NCBI GenBank assembly: GCA_024398475.1
Contig: JAKSJB010000001.1
Span: 62,001-126,000 of the forward strand
Direction: 5' to 3'
DNA: 64,000 nucleotides
From: Bacteroidaceae bacterium
GTDB lineage: Bacteria > Bacteroidota > Bacteroidia > Bacteroidales > Bacteroidaceae
The notes under the pieces are model-generated. The model was not told the DNA's origin. It did no database searches and saw only the letters and a program-made list of their open reading frames with translations. The position numbers and the translations under genes were made by a program. This document shows, in pieces, positions 45,842 to 54,669 of this stretch (the stretch's first letter is position 1; the number at the start of each line of letters is the position of its first letter).

Positions 45842-46642
45842 ATGTCAGCAAGTAAATATAATCCTATCACTCGAATGCAGAAATGGATGGATAGTCCTAA
45901 AGGTCAGACATTCTTGAATTATGCATATAGTTGGGGTGCTTCAATCGTAATCCTTGGTGCTCTTTTCAAATTGACTCACATCGGCGGCGCCGACATCATG
46001 TTGTTCCTTGGTATGGGAACAGAAGTCATCGTGTTCTTCCTTGCAGGTTTTGAACGTCCTTTCAGTTCAAATGGAGGAAATACAGAGGATAATGAGGAAA
46101 ATTCAACTGAAAACAATACTCAGCAACTTGCAGGTGGAACCGTCATAGTTGGTGGTGGAATGCCTGCAGGTGGCACAATCATAATCGGTCAGCCAGGTGA
46201 ACCTGCACAACAGGCAATTCCTGAAGGTTATCAGCCTGTGAATAGTGAAGATGCCGCCGCATCTGTAAATGCGGCACAACTTGCAGGTGCTATTGCAACT
46301 TCATCTGCTGTTGCGTCGGCTCAGTTCCAGGGTATGTGTCCTGAAATGCAGGAAGCAACTCAGAAATATGTTGATCAACTCAATGAACTTACGGATGTCC
46401 TGAAACAGGTTGCAGAACAGTCAGCCCGACTTACACGCGATTCTGAGGAGATGGAGAATATGAACCGCACTCTTACGGGAATCAACCGCTTCTATGAGAT
46501 GCAACTCCGTAGCGTAAGTGTTCAGAGTGCTACCGTTGATGATGTCAATACTCAGACAAAGCATTTGGCTGAACAACTTGAGGAACTGAACTCAGTATAT
46601 GCCCGTATGGTGGAAGCATTGAAGGTAAACATGAAATCATAA
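45842..46642 (+). CDS. porL: T9SS inner-membrane motor protein PorL/GldL
   Basis: 266 residues. Two membrane helices (residues ~20-38 and ~44-62) with the family start WMDSPKGQTFLNYAYSWGASIVILGALFKLTHIGGAD, then a glycine-rich variable stretch (~95-130) and a C-terminal coiled coil (~165-260). PorL with PorM forms the proton-motive-force-driven motor that energises T9SS and, in gliding species, motility. Confidence 0.95.
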   Translation: MSASKYNPITRMQKWMDSPKGQTFLNYAYSWGASIVILGALFKLTHIGGADIMLFLGMGTEVIVFFLAGFERPFSSNGGNTEDNEENSTENNTQQLAGGTVIVGGGMPAGGTIIIGQPGEPAQQAIPEGYQPVNSEDAAASVNAAQLAGAIATSSAVASAQFQGMCPEMQEATQKYVDQLNELTDVLKQVAEQSARLTRDSEEMENMNRTLTGINRFYEMQLRSVSVQSATVDDVNTQTKHLAEQLEELNSVYARMVEALKVNMKS

Positions 46643-46671
46643 ATTCAACGCAATAGTAAAGACAAAATAGA

Positions 46672-48267
46672 ATGTCACTAACAACAAAAAACCAATCTCC
46701 GCACCAAAAGGCAAAACGTCTGTCTCCACGTCAGAAGATGATTAACCTGATGTACGTTGTGCTGATGGCTATGCTTGCCCTGAATGTCAGCAGCGATGTG
46801 CTTAATGGCTTTTCTCTGGTGGATGAAGGATTGAATAGGTCAAAGGAGAATACAAACATACAGAATCAAGCCATATATAGTGCTCTCGATGAAGCGATGA
46901 AGCAGAATCCGGAGAAAACGAAGGAATGGTATGATAAGGCTACCCAGGTACGTAATCTGTCCGACTCCCTTTATCAGTTTGCCGAACAGTTGAAATGGGA
47001 AATTGTACGTGAGGCTGATGGCGAAGACGGAGATATCCACAATATCAGCGGGAAGGAAAACCTGGAAGCGGCTACTCATGTCATGTTGGCTCCAGGTATC
47101 GGAAAAGGCGGAAAACTGCGTGACGCTATTGATTCCTACCGTGTTGCTGTCGTTAAGATGATAAATGATGAGAAGGAACGAAAAATCATAGCAGACAATC
47201 TTTCAACGGAAGTTCCGGCAAAGGGCAAGTTGCTTGGTAAGAATTGGCAGGAATATATGTTTGAGAATACACCTGTGGCAGCATCGGTAACTTTGCTTAC
47301 AAAGCTTCAAAACGATGTACGACATGCCGAAGGTGAGATACTTCACCAATTGGTGGCCAATATTGATATCAAGGATGTACGTGTGAACGAAATCAATGCC
47401 TACGTGATTCCTACGGCTCAGACGGTAGTTCGCGGAGGTAAGTTCTCTGCTCAGATTATTATGGCTGCAGTAGATACGACTTCACGTCCTGACATTTATA
47501 TCGGCAATACGTTGCTGAAGACTCAAAACGGCAGATATGAGACAATCTGTAACTCTACTGGTGATTTTAACCTGACCGGTTATCTCGTGATGCACAATGG
47601 TAATGGTGAAACCATCCGTCGTGAGTTCAGTCAGCCATATACAGTCGTAGAACCTACTGCAACTGTAAGTGCCACCATGATGAACATGCTTTATGCTGGT
47701 TATCAGAATCCAATCAGTGTCAGTGTTCCGGGTATTCCAAGCGGAAAGATAAACCTTTCCATGACAGGAGGCTCTCTTACAAAGAAAGGCGATGGATCTT
47801 ATATAGCAGTCCCTACGACAGTGGGTTCTGACGTTACATTCACAGTTACAGCCGAAAATGAAGGACGAATGCAGGAAATGGGACAGTTCAAGTACCATGT
47901 ACGCAAATTGCCTGATCCAATCCCATTCATATCATATAGTGATGCAAAGGGCAGTCCTGCCCGTTATAAGGGAGGTGCTCCGCTGGGTAAGGCTGTGCTG
48001 TTAGGTGCCAAAGGACTCAGTGCTGCTATTGATGATGGCTTGTTGGATATTTCGTTCAGGGTGACTTCATTCCAGACAACATTCTTTGACAACATGGGTA
48101 ATGCAGTTCCTGAAGTTTCCAAATCTTCGGATTTTACGGAGCGTCAGCGTGGCATGTTCCGTCAGTTGTCAAGAGGAAAGAGATTCTATATAACACAAGT
48201 TCATGCAGTAGGTCCTGACGGTATAGAACGCACGTTGCCTACGGCTATGGAAGTAATAGTAAATTAG
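46672..48267 (+). CDS. porM: T9SS motor protein PorM/GldM
   Basis: 531 residues. The N-terminus has the conserved KAKRLSPRQKMINLMYVVLMAMLALNVSSDVLNGF with one membrane helix (~24-41), followed by a long periplasmic part: helical D1 domain (~45-215) and beta-rich domains D2-D4 (~220-531). PorM spans the periplasm from PorL to the PorK/PorN ring. It starts 29 bp after porL. Confidence 0.95.
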   Translation: MSLTTKNQSPHQKAKRLSPRQKMINLMYVVLMAMLALNVSSDVLNGFSLVDEGLNRSKENTNIQNQAIYSALDEAMKQNPEKTKEWYDKATQVRNLSDSLYQFAEQLKWEIVREADGEDGDIHNISGKENLEAATHVMLAPGIGKGGKLRDAIDSYRVAVVKMINDEKERKIIADNLSTEVPAKGKLLGKNWQEYMFENTPVAASVTLLTKLQNDVRHAEGEILHQLVANIDIKDVRVNEINAYVIPTAQTVVRGGKFSAQIIMAAVDTTSRPDIYIGNTLLKTQNGRYETICNSTGDFNLTGYLVMHNGNGETIRREFSQPYTVVEPTATVSATMMNMLYAGYQNPISVSVPGIPSGKINLSMTGGSLTKKGDGSYIAVPTTVGSDVTFTVTAENEGRMQEMGQFKYHVRKLPDPIPFISYSDAKGSPARYKGGAPLGKAVLLGAKGLSAAIDDGLLDISFRVTSFQTTFFDNMGNAVPEVSKSSDFTERQRGMFRQLSRGKRFYITQVHAVGPDGIERTLPTAMEVIVN

Positions 48268-48287
48268 CAAATTACACATATTGACCT

Positions 48288-49376
48288 ATGAAATGTAAAT
48301 CAGTAAAGATAGTTATCATGTGTATGACACTTGTTTTCAGTGTCAGTTCAGTATATGCACAACCTGCAAAGAGTAGAGTAGCGCAGAATAATAGACGTAC
48401 ATCTACTTCCGGTAAAGCCAAGTCCGACACTCCAAGCCGTGCATCATTGATGTTCCCTACAGCAGTTGATGTTCCTGAAGATGTCAGTTGGAGACGTGAT
48501 ATATATCGTTCTCTCGACCTTACAAAAGACGAGAATGCGGCCCTGTATTATCCAGTAGAACCAATTGACGGACGTGTCAATCTTTTCACATTGCTTTTCC
48601 AGTTACTGAATACAGGAAAGATTCCTGCATACACTTATTCCATCAATGGACATGAGGATTTCTCTCAGTCAAACCGTATGCATTTCAAGGATATGCTTGA
48701 ACGCTACGGAATCTATTATGAAGTTGATGGTAACAGCATAAAGGTTGAACCAAGTGATATCCCTTCTGCAGAAGTGCTGAGTTTCAATGTCAAGGAAAGC
48801 AGTTATTACGATCAGAACACAGCCACATATCATAGTCGTGTAGTTGCAATATGTCCTGTTCTTCATCGTAGTGAAGATTTCAGTTTTGACAATTCAACTA
48901 AATATCCACTTTTCTGGGTAAAGATTGAAGATGTCGAGCCATACCTGAGCCAGCATATGGTAATGACCAGTAACATTAATAATGCTGCAAATATGTCAAT
49001 GGCTGATTTCTTTGCGACAAATAAGTACAAGGGTACAATCTATATGACAACCAATATGCAGGGTAAGTCACTTGCAGAAACTGCTAAGAGTGACAGTGCC
49101 TTGGTTAAGGAACAGAAACGTATTGAAAAGGAAATGGCTGACTTTGAAAAGCATATATGGAATGCTCCTGTAGATTCTGCGGAAATTGCAAAACGTGATT
49201 CTATTGCGGCAGCAAACGCCTCACAGTCAAAGAGCAAGCGTTCTAGAGTAAAAGAAACTGCATCTTCTTCTGCAAGTCGTACGGCCGCACGTACCTCAAA
49301 GAAAGAAAAGTCAAGTTCTTCATCAGCCAGTTCCGGTAATGCTCCAAGAGTCTCTGTAAGGCGTCAAAGACATTGA
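48288..49376 (+). CDS. porN: T9SS ring protein PorN/GldN
   Basis: 362 residues with a signal peptide (to ~residue 24, VYAQ). The body includes DVSWRRDIYRSLDLTKDENAALYYPVEP and the FHVKE-type central stretch, as in GldN/PorN, which binds PorK in the ring. The last ~60 residues are a low-complexity Ser/Ala/Lys/Arg tail ending in RRQRH, which I do not associate with the core fold. Twenty bp after porM. Confidence 0.93.
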   Translation: MKCKSVKIVIMCMTLVFSVSSVYAQPAKSRVAQNNRRTSTSGKAKSDTPSRASLMFPTAVDVPEDVSWRRDIYRSLDLTKDENAALYYPVEPIDGRVNLFTLLFQLLNTGKIPAYTYSINGHEDFSQSNRMHFKDMLERYGIYYEVDGNSIKVEPSDIPSAEVLSFNVKESSYYDQNTATYHSRVVAICPVLHRSEDFSFDNSTKYPLFWVKIEDVEPYLSQHMVMTSNINNAANMSMADFFATNKYKGTIYMTTNMQGKSLAETAKSDSALVKEQKRIEKEMADFEKHIWNAPVDSAEIAKRDSIAAANASQSKSKRSRVKETASSSASRTAARTSKKEKSSSSSASSGNAPRVSVRRQRH

Positions 49377-49431
49377 TATGCCGATAGTCATTGGTAAAGC
49401 CTTACCATAAAAAACTTAAACTGATATCTAT

Positions 49432-50217
49432 ATGGCACTGATTCTATGTCCTGAATGTGGCCTGTCTATCTCCGATAAGGCTGTATCCTGTCCACATTGT
49501 GGATATCCTTTATCCACGAATTCATCGATGGATTCGCACGATAAATCAGAAGAAGAGTGCGCCGGTGACTCTTGTGTGGAACAGGAACAATACGGAAATA
49601 ATGAAACCATGACAGGTGATTCCATTACCGGTACTCAAGTCAATGAACCAATTGATGAAGTTTCAAAAAACAAGGAGCAGTCACAGTATAAGTATAACTA
49701 TAAGCCTCGTAGGAATTCCAATAAAACATGCTGTTGGATTGCGGCATTGATAATCCTGTTTGTTGCAATTGTTTTTACAGCAATTGTTTCCCTAATATGT
49801 TTTGGTGGCTATAAGTTTGTCAGATATATAAAATCTCAACCTTCATTGGAATTTTACAATGATTCTGTAGATTATGATGATTCGGATTTCTTTGACTATG
49901 AAGATTCATTGGATAATGATGATTTTTTCGATGAAATCGACGAATACGAGGATATGGAAGATGAATTAACAGATGAAGATGATGACATTGATGTTGACAT
50001 TGATGACGTTGTTGAAGATGTTGTAGATGCCGTTGTCAGTAATGCGTTAAGGAATGGTAAAAACGCATTTGGAACAAAGCGGAATATACGTACGAATAGG
50101 AATACATCTTATGGAAGAGTACAATCTAAATCAGTTCCTGATAGTACTGATTTTTCCGATAAAATCGATAATCCAGGTATCGCAGTTACTACAGATTCAT
50201 CTTATATAAAACACTGA
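49432..50217 (+). CDS. Zinc-ribbon, single-helix membrane protein with acidic tail
   Basis: 261 residues, not recognised beyond its domains. A zinc ribbon with Cys6, Cys9, Cys20 and Cys23 opens the protein; an acidic/polar linker and a basic patch (KYNYKPRRNSNK, ~87-98) lead to one membrane helix (~100-126). Beyond it lies a very acidic stretch (~142-200, mostly D and E) and a basic tail. It lies 55 bp after porN on the same strand, so it may be co-transcribed with the T9SS genes. Zinc ribbon inside and acidic part in the periplasm would be the likely topology. Confidence 0.7.
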   Translation: MALILCPECGLSISDKAVSCPHCGYPLSTNSSMDSHDKSEEECAGDSCVEQEQYGNNETMTGDSITGTQVNEPIDEVSKNKEQSQYKYNYKPRRNSNKTCCWIAALIILFVAIVFTAIVSLICFGGYKFVRYIKSQPSLEFYNDSVDYDDSDFFDYEDSLDNDDFFDEIDEYEDMEDELTDEDDDIDVDIDDVVEDVVDAVVSNALRNGKNAFGTKRNIRTNRNTSYGRVQSKSVPDSTDFSDKIDNPGIAVTTDSSYIKH

Positions 50218-50231
50218 TATCTGTCCTTTAA

Positions 50232-51218
50232 TCAGTATTCCAATGTTCTAAGTGCGGCTTCAAGTGATCTTATGTAGTTGCGCTTCTTTTTTTCCGGAGC
50301 ATAGACGAATCCTTCGGAAAATATAAGTCTATTGTTCGTGCTGTCAGCCTCTATGTTCAGAATGAATGGGCCGCCCATCATGTCGTTTTCCATTTCCCAT
50401 AATCCACGTATTTCTGTCACGGCTCTATTGTCCTTTAGCATTAAACTGGTAATGTATAATCCGTATTGTACGGTTTGAATATATTGATTTTCTTTTTCTC
50501 CCTGTACGTTTGTTTTAAGCACAGAGTCATGTAAGGCAATAATTTCTTCTATGTCATTGAATTGTCGTAGTGGAATTGTATATAGGCAGAGATTCAACCG
50601 GTTGTCTTCCTGTAGTGATGATGCCCAGAAGAAATCTTTCCCTTTTTTTATTGCATCAATATCTTTTGGGGCGTTTATGCTGATGCCGAATTGTTTTTTT
50701 GCCTGTGACATAACCTGAAGACTGTATTTTTTCTTTAGCGTTGCCTGCATTCCTGCCAATTCCTTGGATGTGAAGAGTTCCATGATTTCGTCACGATGCA
50801 ATGCCGCATATTCTGACAATTCCTTGCCATTTGGTGCCGTTAGGTACAGGACTGTCTGTGGATGAGCATAGAGGTCACGTACAATTTTCATTTTTGGTTT
50901 TGAATACTTGCTTCCGTGCTCGGCAATAATAATATTTGCAAAAGCCTGGTATGTCTTACTGAATCCAGAGGGATTGATGCTGAGAACCTTGAAATTTGGC
51001 TCGGATTGACCTAGCCCCGGAATTTCAGAATTTATTACGTTCATAAAAATTTCGCCTTCAGAGGTTTTTGCCCATTCCTTATCTACTATCAGTAGCAGTT
51101 CCCAGGGTGCGCTGTCAGTTGTCTTATTCTTTATTTTTGACTTATTAGAAGACTCTGAACAACTATAAAGGATACAGCCTAATATGCATATAATCAAGGC
51201 TTTGACTGACGTTTTCAT
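50232..51218 (-). CDS. DUF4837 family lipoprotein
   Basis: 328 residues. A lipoprotein signal with lipobox LYSC (Cys20) and a serine/lysine-rich linker precede the DUF4837 domain, which begins PWELLLIVDKEWAKTSEG and contains NIIIAEHG and FGISINAPKDID. The function is unknown; the family occurs in Bacteroidetes. It is 26 bp after cdaA and ends 14 bp from the convergent zinc-ribbon gene. Confidence 0.85.
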   Translation of the reverse strand: MKTSVKALIICILGCILYSCSESSNKSKIKNKTTDSAPWELLLIVDKEWAKTSEGEIFMNVINSEIPGLGQSEPNFKVLSINPSGFSKTYQAFANIIIAEHGSKYSKPKMKIVRDLYAHPQTVLYLTAPNGKELSEYAALHRDEIMELFTSKELAGMQATLKKKYSLQVMSQAKKQFGISINAPKDIDAIKKGKDFFWASSLQEDNRLNLCLYTIPLRQFNDIEEIIALHDSVLKTNVQGEKENQYIQTVQYGLYITSLMLKDNRAVTEIRGLWEMENDMMGGPFILNIEADSTNNRLIFSEGFVYAPEKKKRNYIRSLEAALRTLEY

Positions 51219-51243
51219 AGAACGTGTTTTTTTGGAGTTATGT

Positions 51244-52008
51244 TTATGAAAGATCTGAAAGTACGCTTTCCAACTCTTCAGTTGAAACTCTTAGTTGGAA
51301 TTCGCCTTTTCTTGCAAGTGAAATACTACCTGTTTCTTCGGAAACAACAATTGCTAATGCGTCACTTTGCTGGGTAATTCCCAATGCGGCTCTGTGGCGA
51401 AGACCTAATTCCTTTGGAATGTTCATATTGTGTGAAACCGGTAGAATACAACCTGCTGCAATTATCTTGTCGTGGCTGATTACCATAGCGCCGTCATGTA
51501 ATGGGCTGTTTTTGAAGAATAGATTGAGTATCAGTTGCGTATTTATGTTTGCATCTAATCTCTCGCCTGATTTTATGATATCGCTCAACGACATGGAACG
51601 TTCGATGATGATCAGTGCTCCTACCTTTCCCTTGCTCATCTGCTCACATGCCCACACAATTTTCATTACGTCAGGATTCTCTGCTTGCTGTGGATTTTTT
51701 CTGTTAAGCAGGCGTGACCAGATAGACATTTTTCTCTGAGTACCGATTGTAAGAAAAAAACGTCTGATATCTTCCTGAAACAGAATGATTAGTGCCAACA
51801 CTCCTACGCTAACCAACTTGTCAAAGATAGAACCAAGCAGACGCATTTCAAAAACCTGTGAAACAGCGACCCAGATGAGAATGAAAATGAGGATTCCATA
51901 GAACACATTCAGCGAACCTGAGTCTTTCATCAGTCTATAGACAAAGTAGAGCAGGTAAGCCACGCACAATATGTCGATTATGTCTTTTATACCAAAGTCA
52001 AGAAACAT
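51244..52008 (-). CDS. cdaA: Diadenylate cyclase CdaA
   Basis: 254 residues. Three N-terminal membrane helices (~residues 9-80), a short linker, then the DAC domain with the two diagnostic motifs DGAMVI (~166) and RHRAALG (~198-204). It makes c-di-AMP from two ATP, a messenger for osmotic and potassium control. It lies between folP and DUF4837 on the minus strand, about 8 kb from the end of the PgpH-type hydrolase gene. Confidence 0.95.
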   Translation of the reverse strand: MFLDFGIKDIIDILCVAYLLYFVYRLMKDSGSLNVFYGILIFILIWVAVSQVFEMRLLGSIFDKLVSVGVLALIILFQEDIRRFFLTIGTQRKMSIWSRLLNRKNPQQAENPDVMKIVWACEQMSKGKVGALIIIERSMSLSDIIKSGERLDANINTQLILNLFFKNSPLHDGAMVISHDKIIAAGCILPVSHNMNIPKELGLRHRAALGITQQSDALAIVVSEETGSISLARKGEFQLRVSTEELESVLSDLS

Positions 52009-52069
52009 CTGTTATCTGGTTTTTGTTCGCCATTGGCTGGCAGGTATTGGTTTATATTTATTTTTATCT

Positions 52070-52837
52070 TTATCTTTTAATCAATCCGATACATTCTCTT
52101 GCTTCCTTAACATCATGGACTCTGAGAATGTCGGCGCCTTTTGTGAGACTTATTGTATTGAGTACAGTTGTACCATTCAAGGCATCTTTTGCCTCCCCTC
52201 CGAGTGTCTTGAATATCATGCTTTTGCGTGATATGCCTACAAGTAATGGCCGCCCAAGAATTTTCAACTGTTCCAAATTATTCATCAATTCGAAGTTCTG
52301 ATCAATTGTTTTGTTAAATCCAAATCCAGGGTCAATGATAATATCATTCTGCCCAAGTTCGCATAGACGCTGTATTCGGTCTGCAAAGAACTTTAGGGCG
52401 CAGGCAACTACTGAAGATTCTTTTGGAATGACTTCGTTGAATGTCAGGATATATGGCACGCCATACTTTGCAGTTACCTTAAACATCTCTTCACATCCGC
52501 CTGAAACGTCGTTAATTATGCTGACTCCATATTTTTCAATGCTTTTAATTGCTATTGATGGTCGAAATGTATCCACTGAGATTATGGCATCAATGTATTG
52601 TGACCTAATGAGATTCAGCCCATTGTCCAGCCTTTGCCATTCTTCTTCCTCGGTTGCGTATTCTGCATTCGGACGTGTAGAACATCCACCTACATCAATG
52701 ATGTCACCCGATAGATTGTCCTTTATCCCATGCTCAAAAAATGAATCGGGGGTAATGTTTACTATCTCCATGACAATAGGAGAACCAAGGCTGATGAGTC
52801 GTCCACCGCAATTTATTGATTTTAATGGAGCATTCAT
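52070..52837 (-). CDS. folP: Dihydropteroate synthase (compact, divergent)
   Basis: 255 residues, about 20-30 shorter than usual. Family blocks: EIVNITPDSFFEHG, DIIDVGGCSTRP, SVDTFRPSIA, INDVSGG, DPGFGFNKTIDQNFELM and SRKSMI. Two features differ. The helix that normally separates TPDSF and the DIGG strand is nearly absent (only about eight residues between). The MHMxGxPxxM loop is replaced by TFNEVIPKESS. It condenses the pterin pyrophosphate made by FolK with p-aminobenzoate and is the sulfonamide target. First gene of a folP-cdaA-DUF4837 string. Confidence 0.88.
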   Translation of the reverse strand: MNAPLKSINCGGRLISLGSPIVMEIVNITPDSFFEHGIKDNLSGDIIDVGGCSTRPNAEYATEEEEWQRLDNGLNLIRSQYIDAIISVDTFRPSIAIKSIEKYGVSIINDVSGGCEEMFKVTAKYGVPYILTFNEVIPKESSVVACALKFFADRIQRLCELGQNDIIIDPGFGFNKTIDQNFELMNNLEQLKILGRPLLVGISRKSMIFKTLGGEAKDALNGTTVLNTISLTKGADILRVHDVKEARECIGLIKR

Positions 52838-52841
52838 GTTG

Positions 52842-52931
52842 CAAAGATAATAAATAATTCATAATTCATAATTCATAAGACTAAATAAATCATGAATCGT
52901 AATTCAAAAAGCATAATTATTTGTACCTTTG
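52842..52931. promoter_or_regulatory. Divergent folP/murF promoters around a heptamer array
   Basis: The minus -7 box TATCTTTG (plus CAAAGATA at 52842-52849) is only 5 nt from the folP ATG, so folP may be nearly leaderless. The plus -7 box TACCTTTG is at 52924-52931, 22 nt before the murF ATG. Between them seven 7-nt units run from 52854 to 52902: ATAATTC three times, ATAAGAC, TAAATAA, ATCATGA, ATCGTAA. Confidence 0.65.
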
Positions 52932-52952
52932 CATATTAAATCGCAAATAATT

Positions 52953-54233
52953 ATGGTAACAATTGAACAACTATACGAAGTTTTTCTTCAGCATCCAGTC
53001 ATTACTACCGACAGTCGTGACTGTCCGAAGGGAAGTGTCTTCTTTGCGTTGAAAGGTGAAAATTTCAATGGAAACAAATTTGCCATGCAGGCTCTTGAAA
53101 GGGGTTGTGCCTATGCTGTGGTTGATGAACCCATAGATTCAGGTACAGATGAACGAATCCTTACTGTTGATAATGTATTGATTGCTTTGCAGCAACTTGC
53201 CCGTCACCATCGTCGCGTTATCGGTCTGCCTGTTATCGGAATTACAGGAACGAACGGAAAGACCACTACAAAAGAACTTATTGCAGCTGTTCTCCGTAAG
53301 AAATACAATATTCTTTATACTCAGGGAAACTTCAATAATCAAATAGGTGTACCAAAGACAGTTCTTGGGCTTCGCAGGGAACATGAACTCGCTGTAATAG
53401 AAATGGGAGCAAGTCATCCTGGAGATATAGAGGAACTTGTAAATATATCTGAACCTAATTTTGCGATAATCACCAATGTGGGAAGAGCACATCTTCAGGG
53501 CTTTGGTTCATTTGAAGGCGTCATCCGCACAAAAGGTGAACTTTATGACTTTATCCGTCAGCATGGCGGAAAGGTATTTATCAATACCGATAATCCTAAT
53601 CTCATGGGAATATCCCAAGGGTTGCAACTCGTTCCATATTCCAGTACTGACCGGCTTGTAAGTTGTGATCCGTTCCTTCGCTTCCGTTGGAAGGATACTG
53701 AAGTCCAGACTAATCTAATAGGAGCCTATAATGTGGACAATCTTGTTGCAGCTGCAACGATAGGTCAGTATTTCGGGGTATCTGACAAGGATATTTGTGA
53801 TGCCCTCGGTGAATATGTTCCATCAATGGGACGTTCACAGTTCCGCAAGACAGAAAGAAACCGCCTTGTGATAGATGCTTATAATGCCAACCCTACAAGT
53901 ATGGAAGTGTCCCTGTCTGGATTCAGCCAGATGCAGATGTCTTCAAAACTTGCCATCTTGGGCGACATGAAAGAATTGGGTGCAGTCAGTCGTGAAGAAC
54001 ACCTTAATATAATAAGGAGAGTTCGTCAGTATGGAATTGAAGCATGGTTGGTAGGTAATGAGTTTGCTGAAGCCCTTTCCTGTCTCGGCTCGGAATCATG
54101 TTCAGGCGTTAAGTCATTTGCAGATGTAGAATCCGTTAAGTCATATCTTGTTGCCAATCCACTCTCGGATAGAACAATACTGATTAAAGGCAGTAATAGT
54201 ACCCGTCTTCACACTCTTCCAGATGTATTGTAG
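52953..54233 (+). CDS. murF: UDP-N-acetylmuramoyl-tripeptide--D-alanyl-D-alanine ligase
   Basis: Start chosen at 52953 (MVTIEQLYEVFLQHP, 426 residues), fitting the promoter at 52924-52931. MurF adds D-Ala-D-Ala to the peptidoglycan precursor. Seen: TDSRDCPKGSVFFALKGENFNGNKF, ATP loop GITGTNGKTTTKEL (~98-111), IEMGASHPGDIEEL and the DAYNANPTSM block (~306-315). It is followed by a regulator gene with its own promoter. Confidence 0.96.
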   Translation: MVTIEQLYEVFLQHPVITTDSRDCPKGSVFFALKGENFNGNKFAMQALERGCAYAVVDEPIDSGTDERILTVDNVLIALQQLARHHRRVIGLPVIGITGTNGKTTTKELIAAVLRKKYNILYTQGNFNNQIGVPKTVLGLRREHELAVIEMGASHPGDIEELVNISEPNFAIITNVGRAHLQGFGSFEGVIRTKGELYDFIRQHGGKVFINTDNPNLMGISQGLQLVPYSSTDRLVSCDPFLRFRWKDTEVQTNLIGAYNVDNLVAAATIGQYFGVSDKDICDALGEYVPSMGRSQFRKTERNRLVIDAYNANPTSMEVSLSGFSQMQMSSKLAILGDMKELGAVSREEHLNIIRRVRQYGIEAWLVGNEFAEALSCLGSESCSGVKSFADVESVKSYLVANPLSDRTILIKGSNSTRLHTLPDVL

Positions 54234-54291
54234 ATATTTCGGCTCCTAAAACGGGTAGATTATGTTGATTTTTAATATTTTTTTAGAGTTT

Positions 54292-54329
54292 TGTAGCTGA
54301 TTACTATACATGTAGTAAATGTTGCTACA
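54292..54329 (+). promoter_or_regulatory. Tandem 19-bp operator pair upstream of the HTH gene
   Basis: Two abutting 19-mers, TGTAGCTGATTACTATACA at 54292-54310 and TGTAGTAAATGTTGCTACA at 54311-54329, both fit TGTA-N11-TACA. The pair ends 31 nt before the -7-like box TTACTTTG at 54361-54368. Confidence 0.8.
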
Positions 54330-54360
54330 TAAAAATAACTAATATAGTACAATTTTTAAT

Positions 54361-54368
54361 TTACTTTG
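54361..54368 (+). promoter_or_regulatory. -7-like box of the HTH gene
   Basis: TTACTTTG differs from TAnnTTTG at one position. No TTTG lies 19 nt upstream, so the promoter appears to depend on the operator-bound factor. A mini-frame of 7 codons (54390-54413) overlaps the HTH start ATG as ATGA. Confidence 0.5.
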
Positions 54369-54409
54369 CGCCGTAAACTCTAAATTTCCATGGATAAAAG
54401 AGTTGATAG

Positions 54410-54634
54410 ATGAATATAGGGAATGAAATAAAAAAGCGTATAGAAGACTCTGGAATGACAGTTGTTGAGGTGTCCAGGCAACTTGGCTGTCACCGGACAA
54501 ATATGTATAACTTGATAAATAAACCGAGTATTGATACACAGACATTGATGCGTCTAAGCCGTATCCTTAGGTTTGACTTTTTTAGCTTATACAGCAAGGA
54601 ACTTCACGAGAGGGAATTGCAAGATGAACAATGA
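54410..54634 (+). CDS. Small XRE/Cro-like helix-turn-helix regulator
   Basis: 74 residues. An HTH motif spans about residues 16-38 (TVVEVSRQLGCHRTNMYNLI), followed by DTQTLMRLSRILRFDFFSLY, which looks like the last helices of a minimal lambda-repressor-type fold; the tail is charged. No ligand or dimer domain is present. Two matched operator pairs flank the gene: one upstream of its own promoter and one upstream of the large surface-protein gene. It is therefore the best candidate for the protein that binds them, with autoregulation. That link is inference. Confidence 0.82.
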   Translation: MNIGNEIKKRIEDSGMTVVEVSRQLGCHRTNMYNLINKPSIDTQTLMRLSRILRFDFFSLYSKELHERELQDEQ

Positions 54635-54669
54635 AATGTGAAGATAAATTTAGTGAAAAAATGCGTAAA

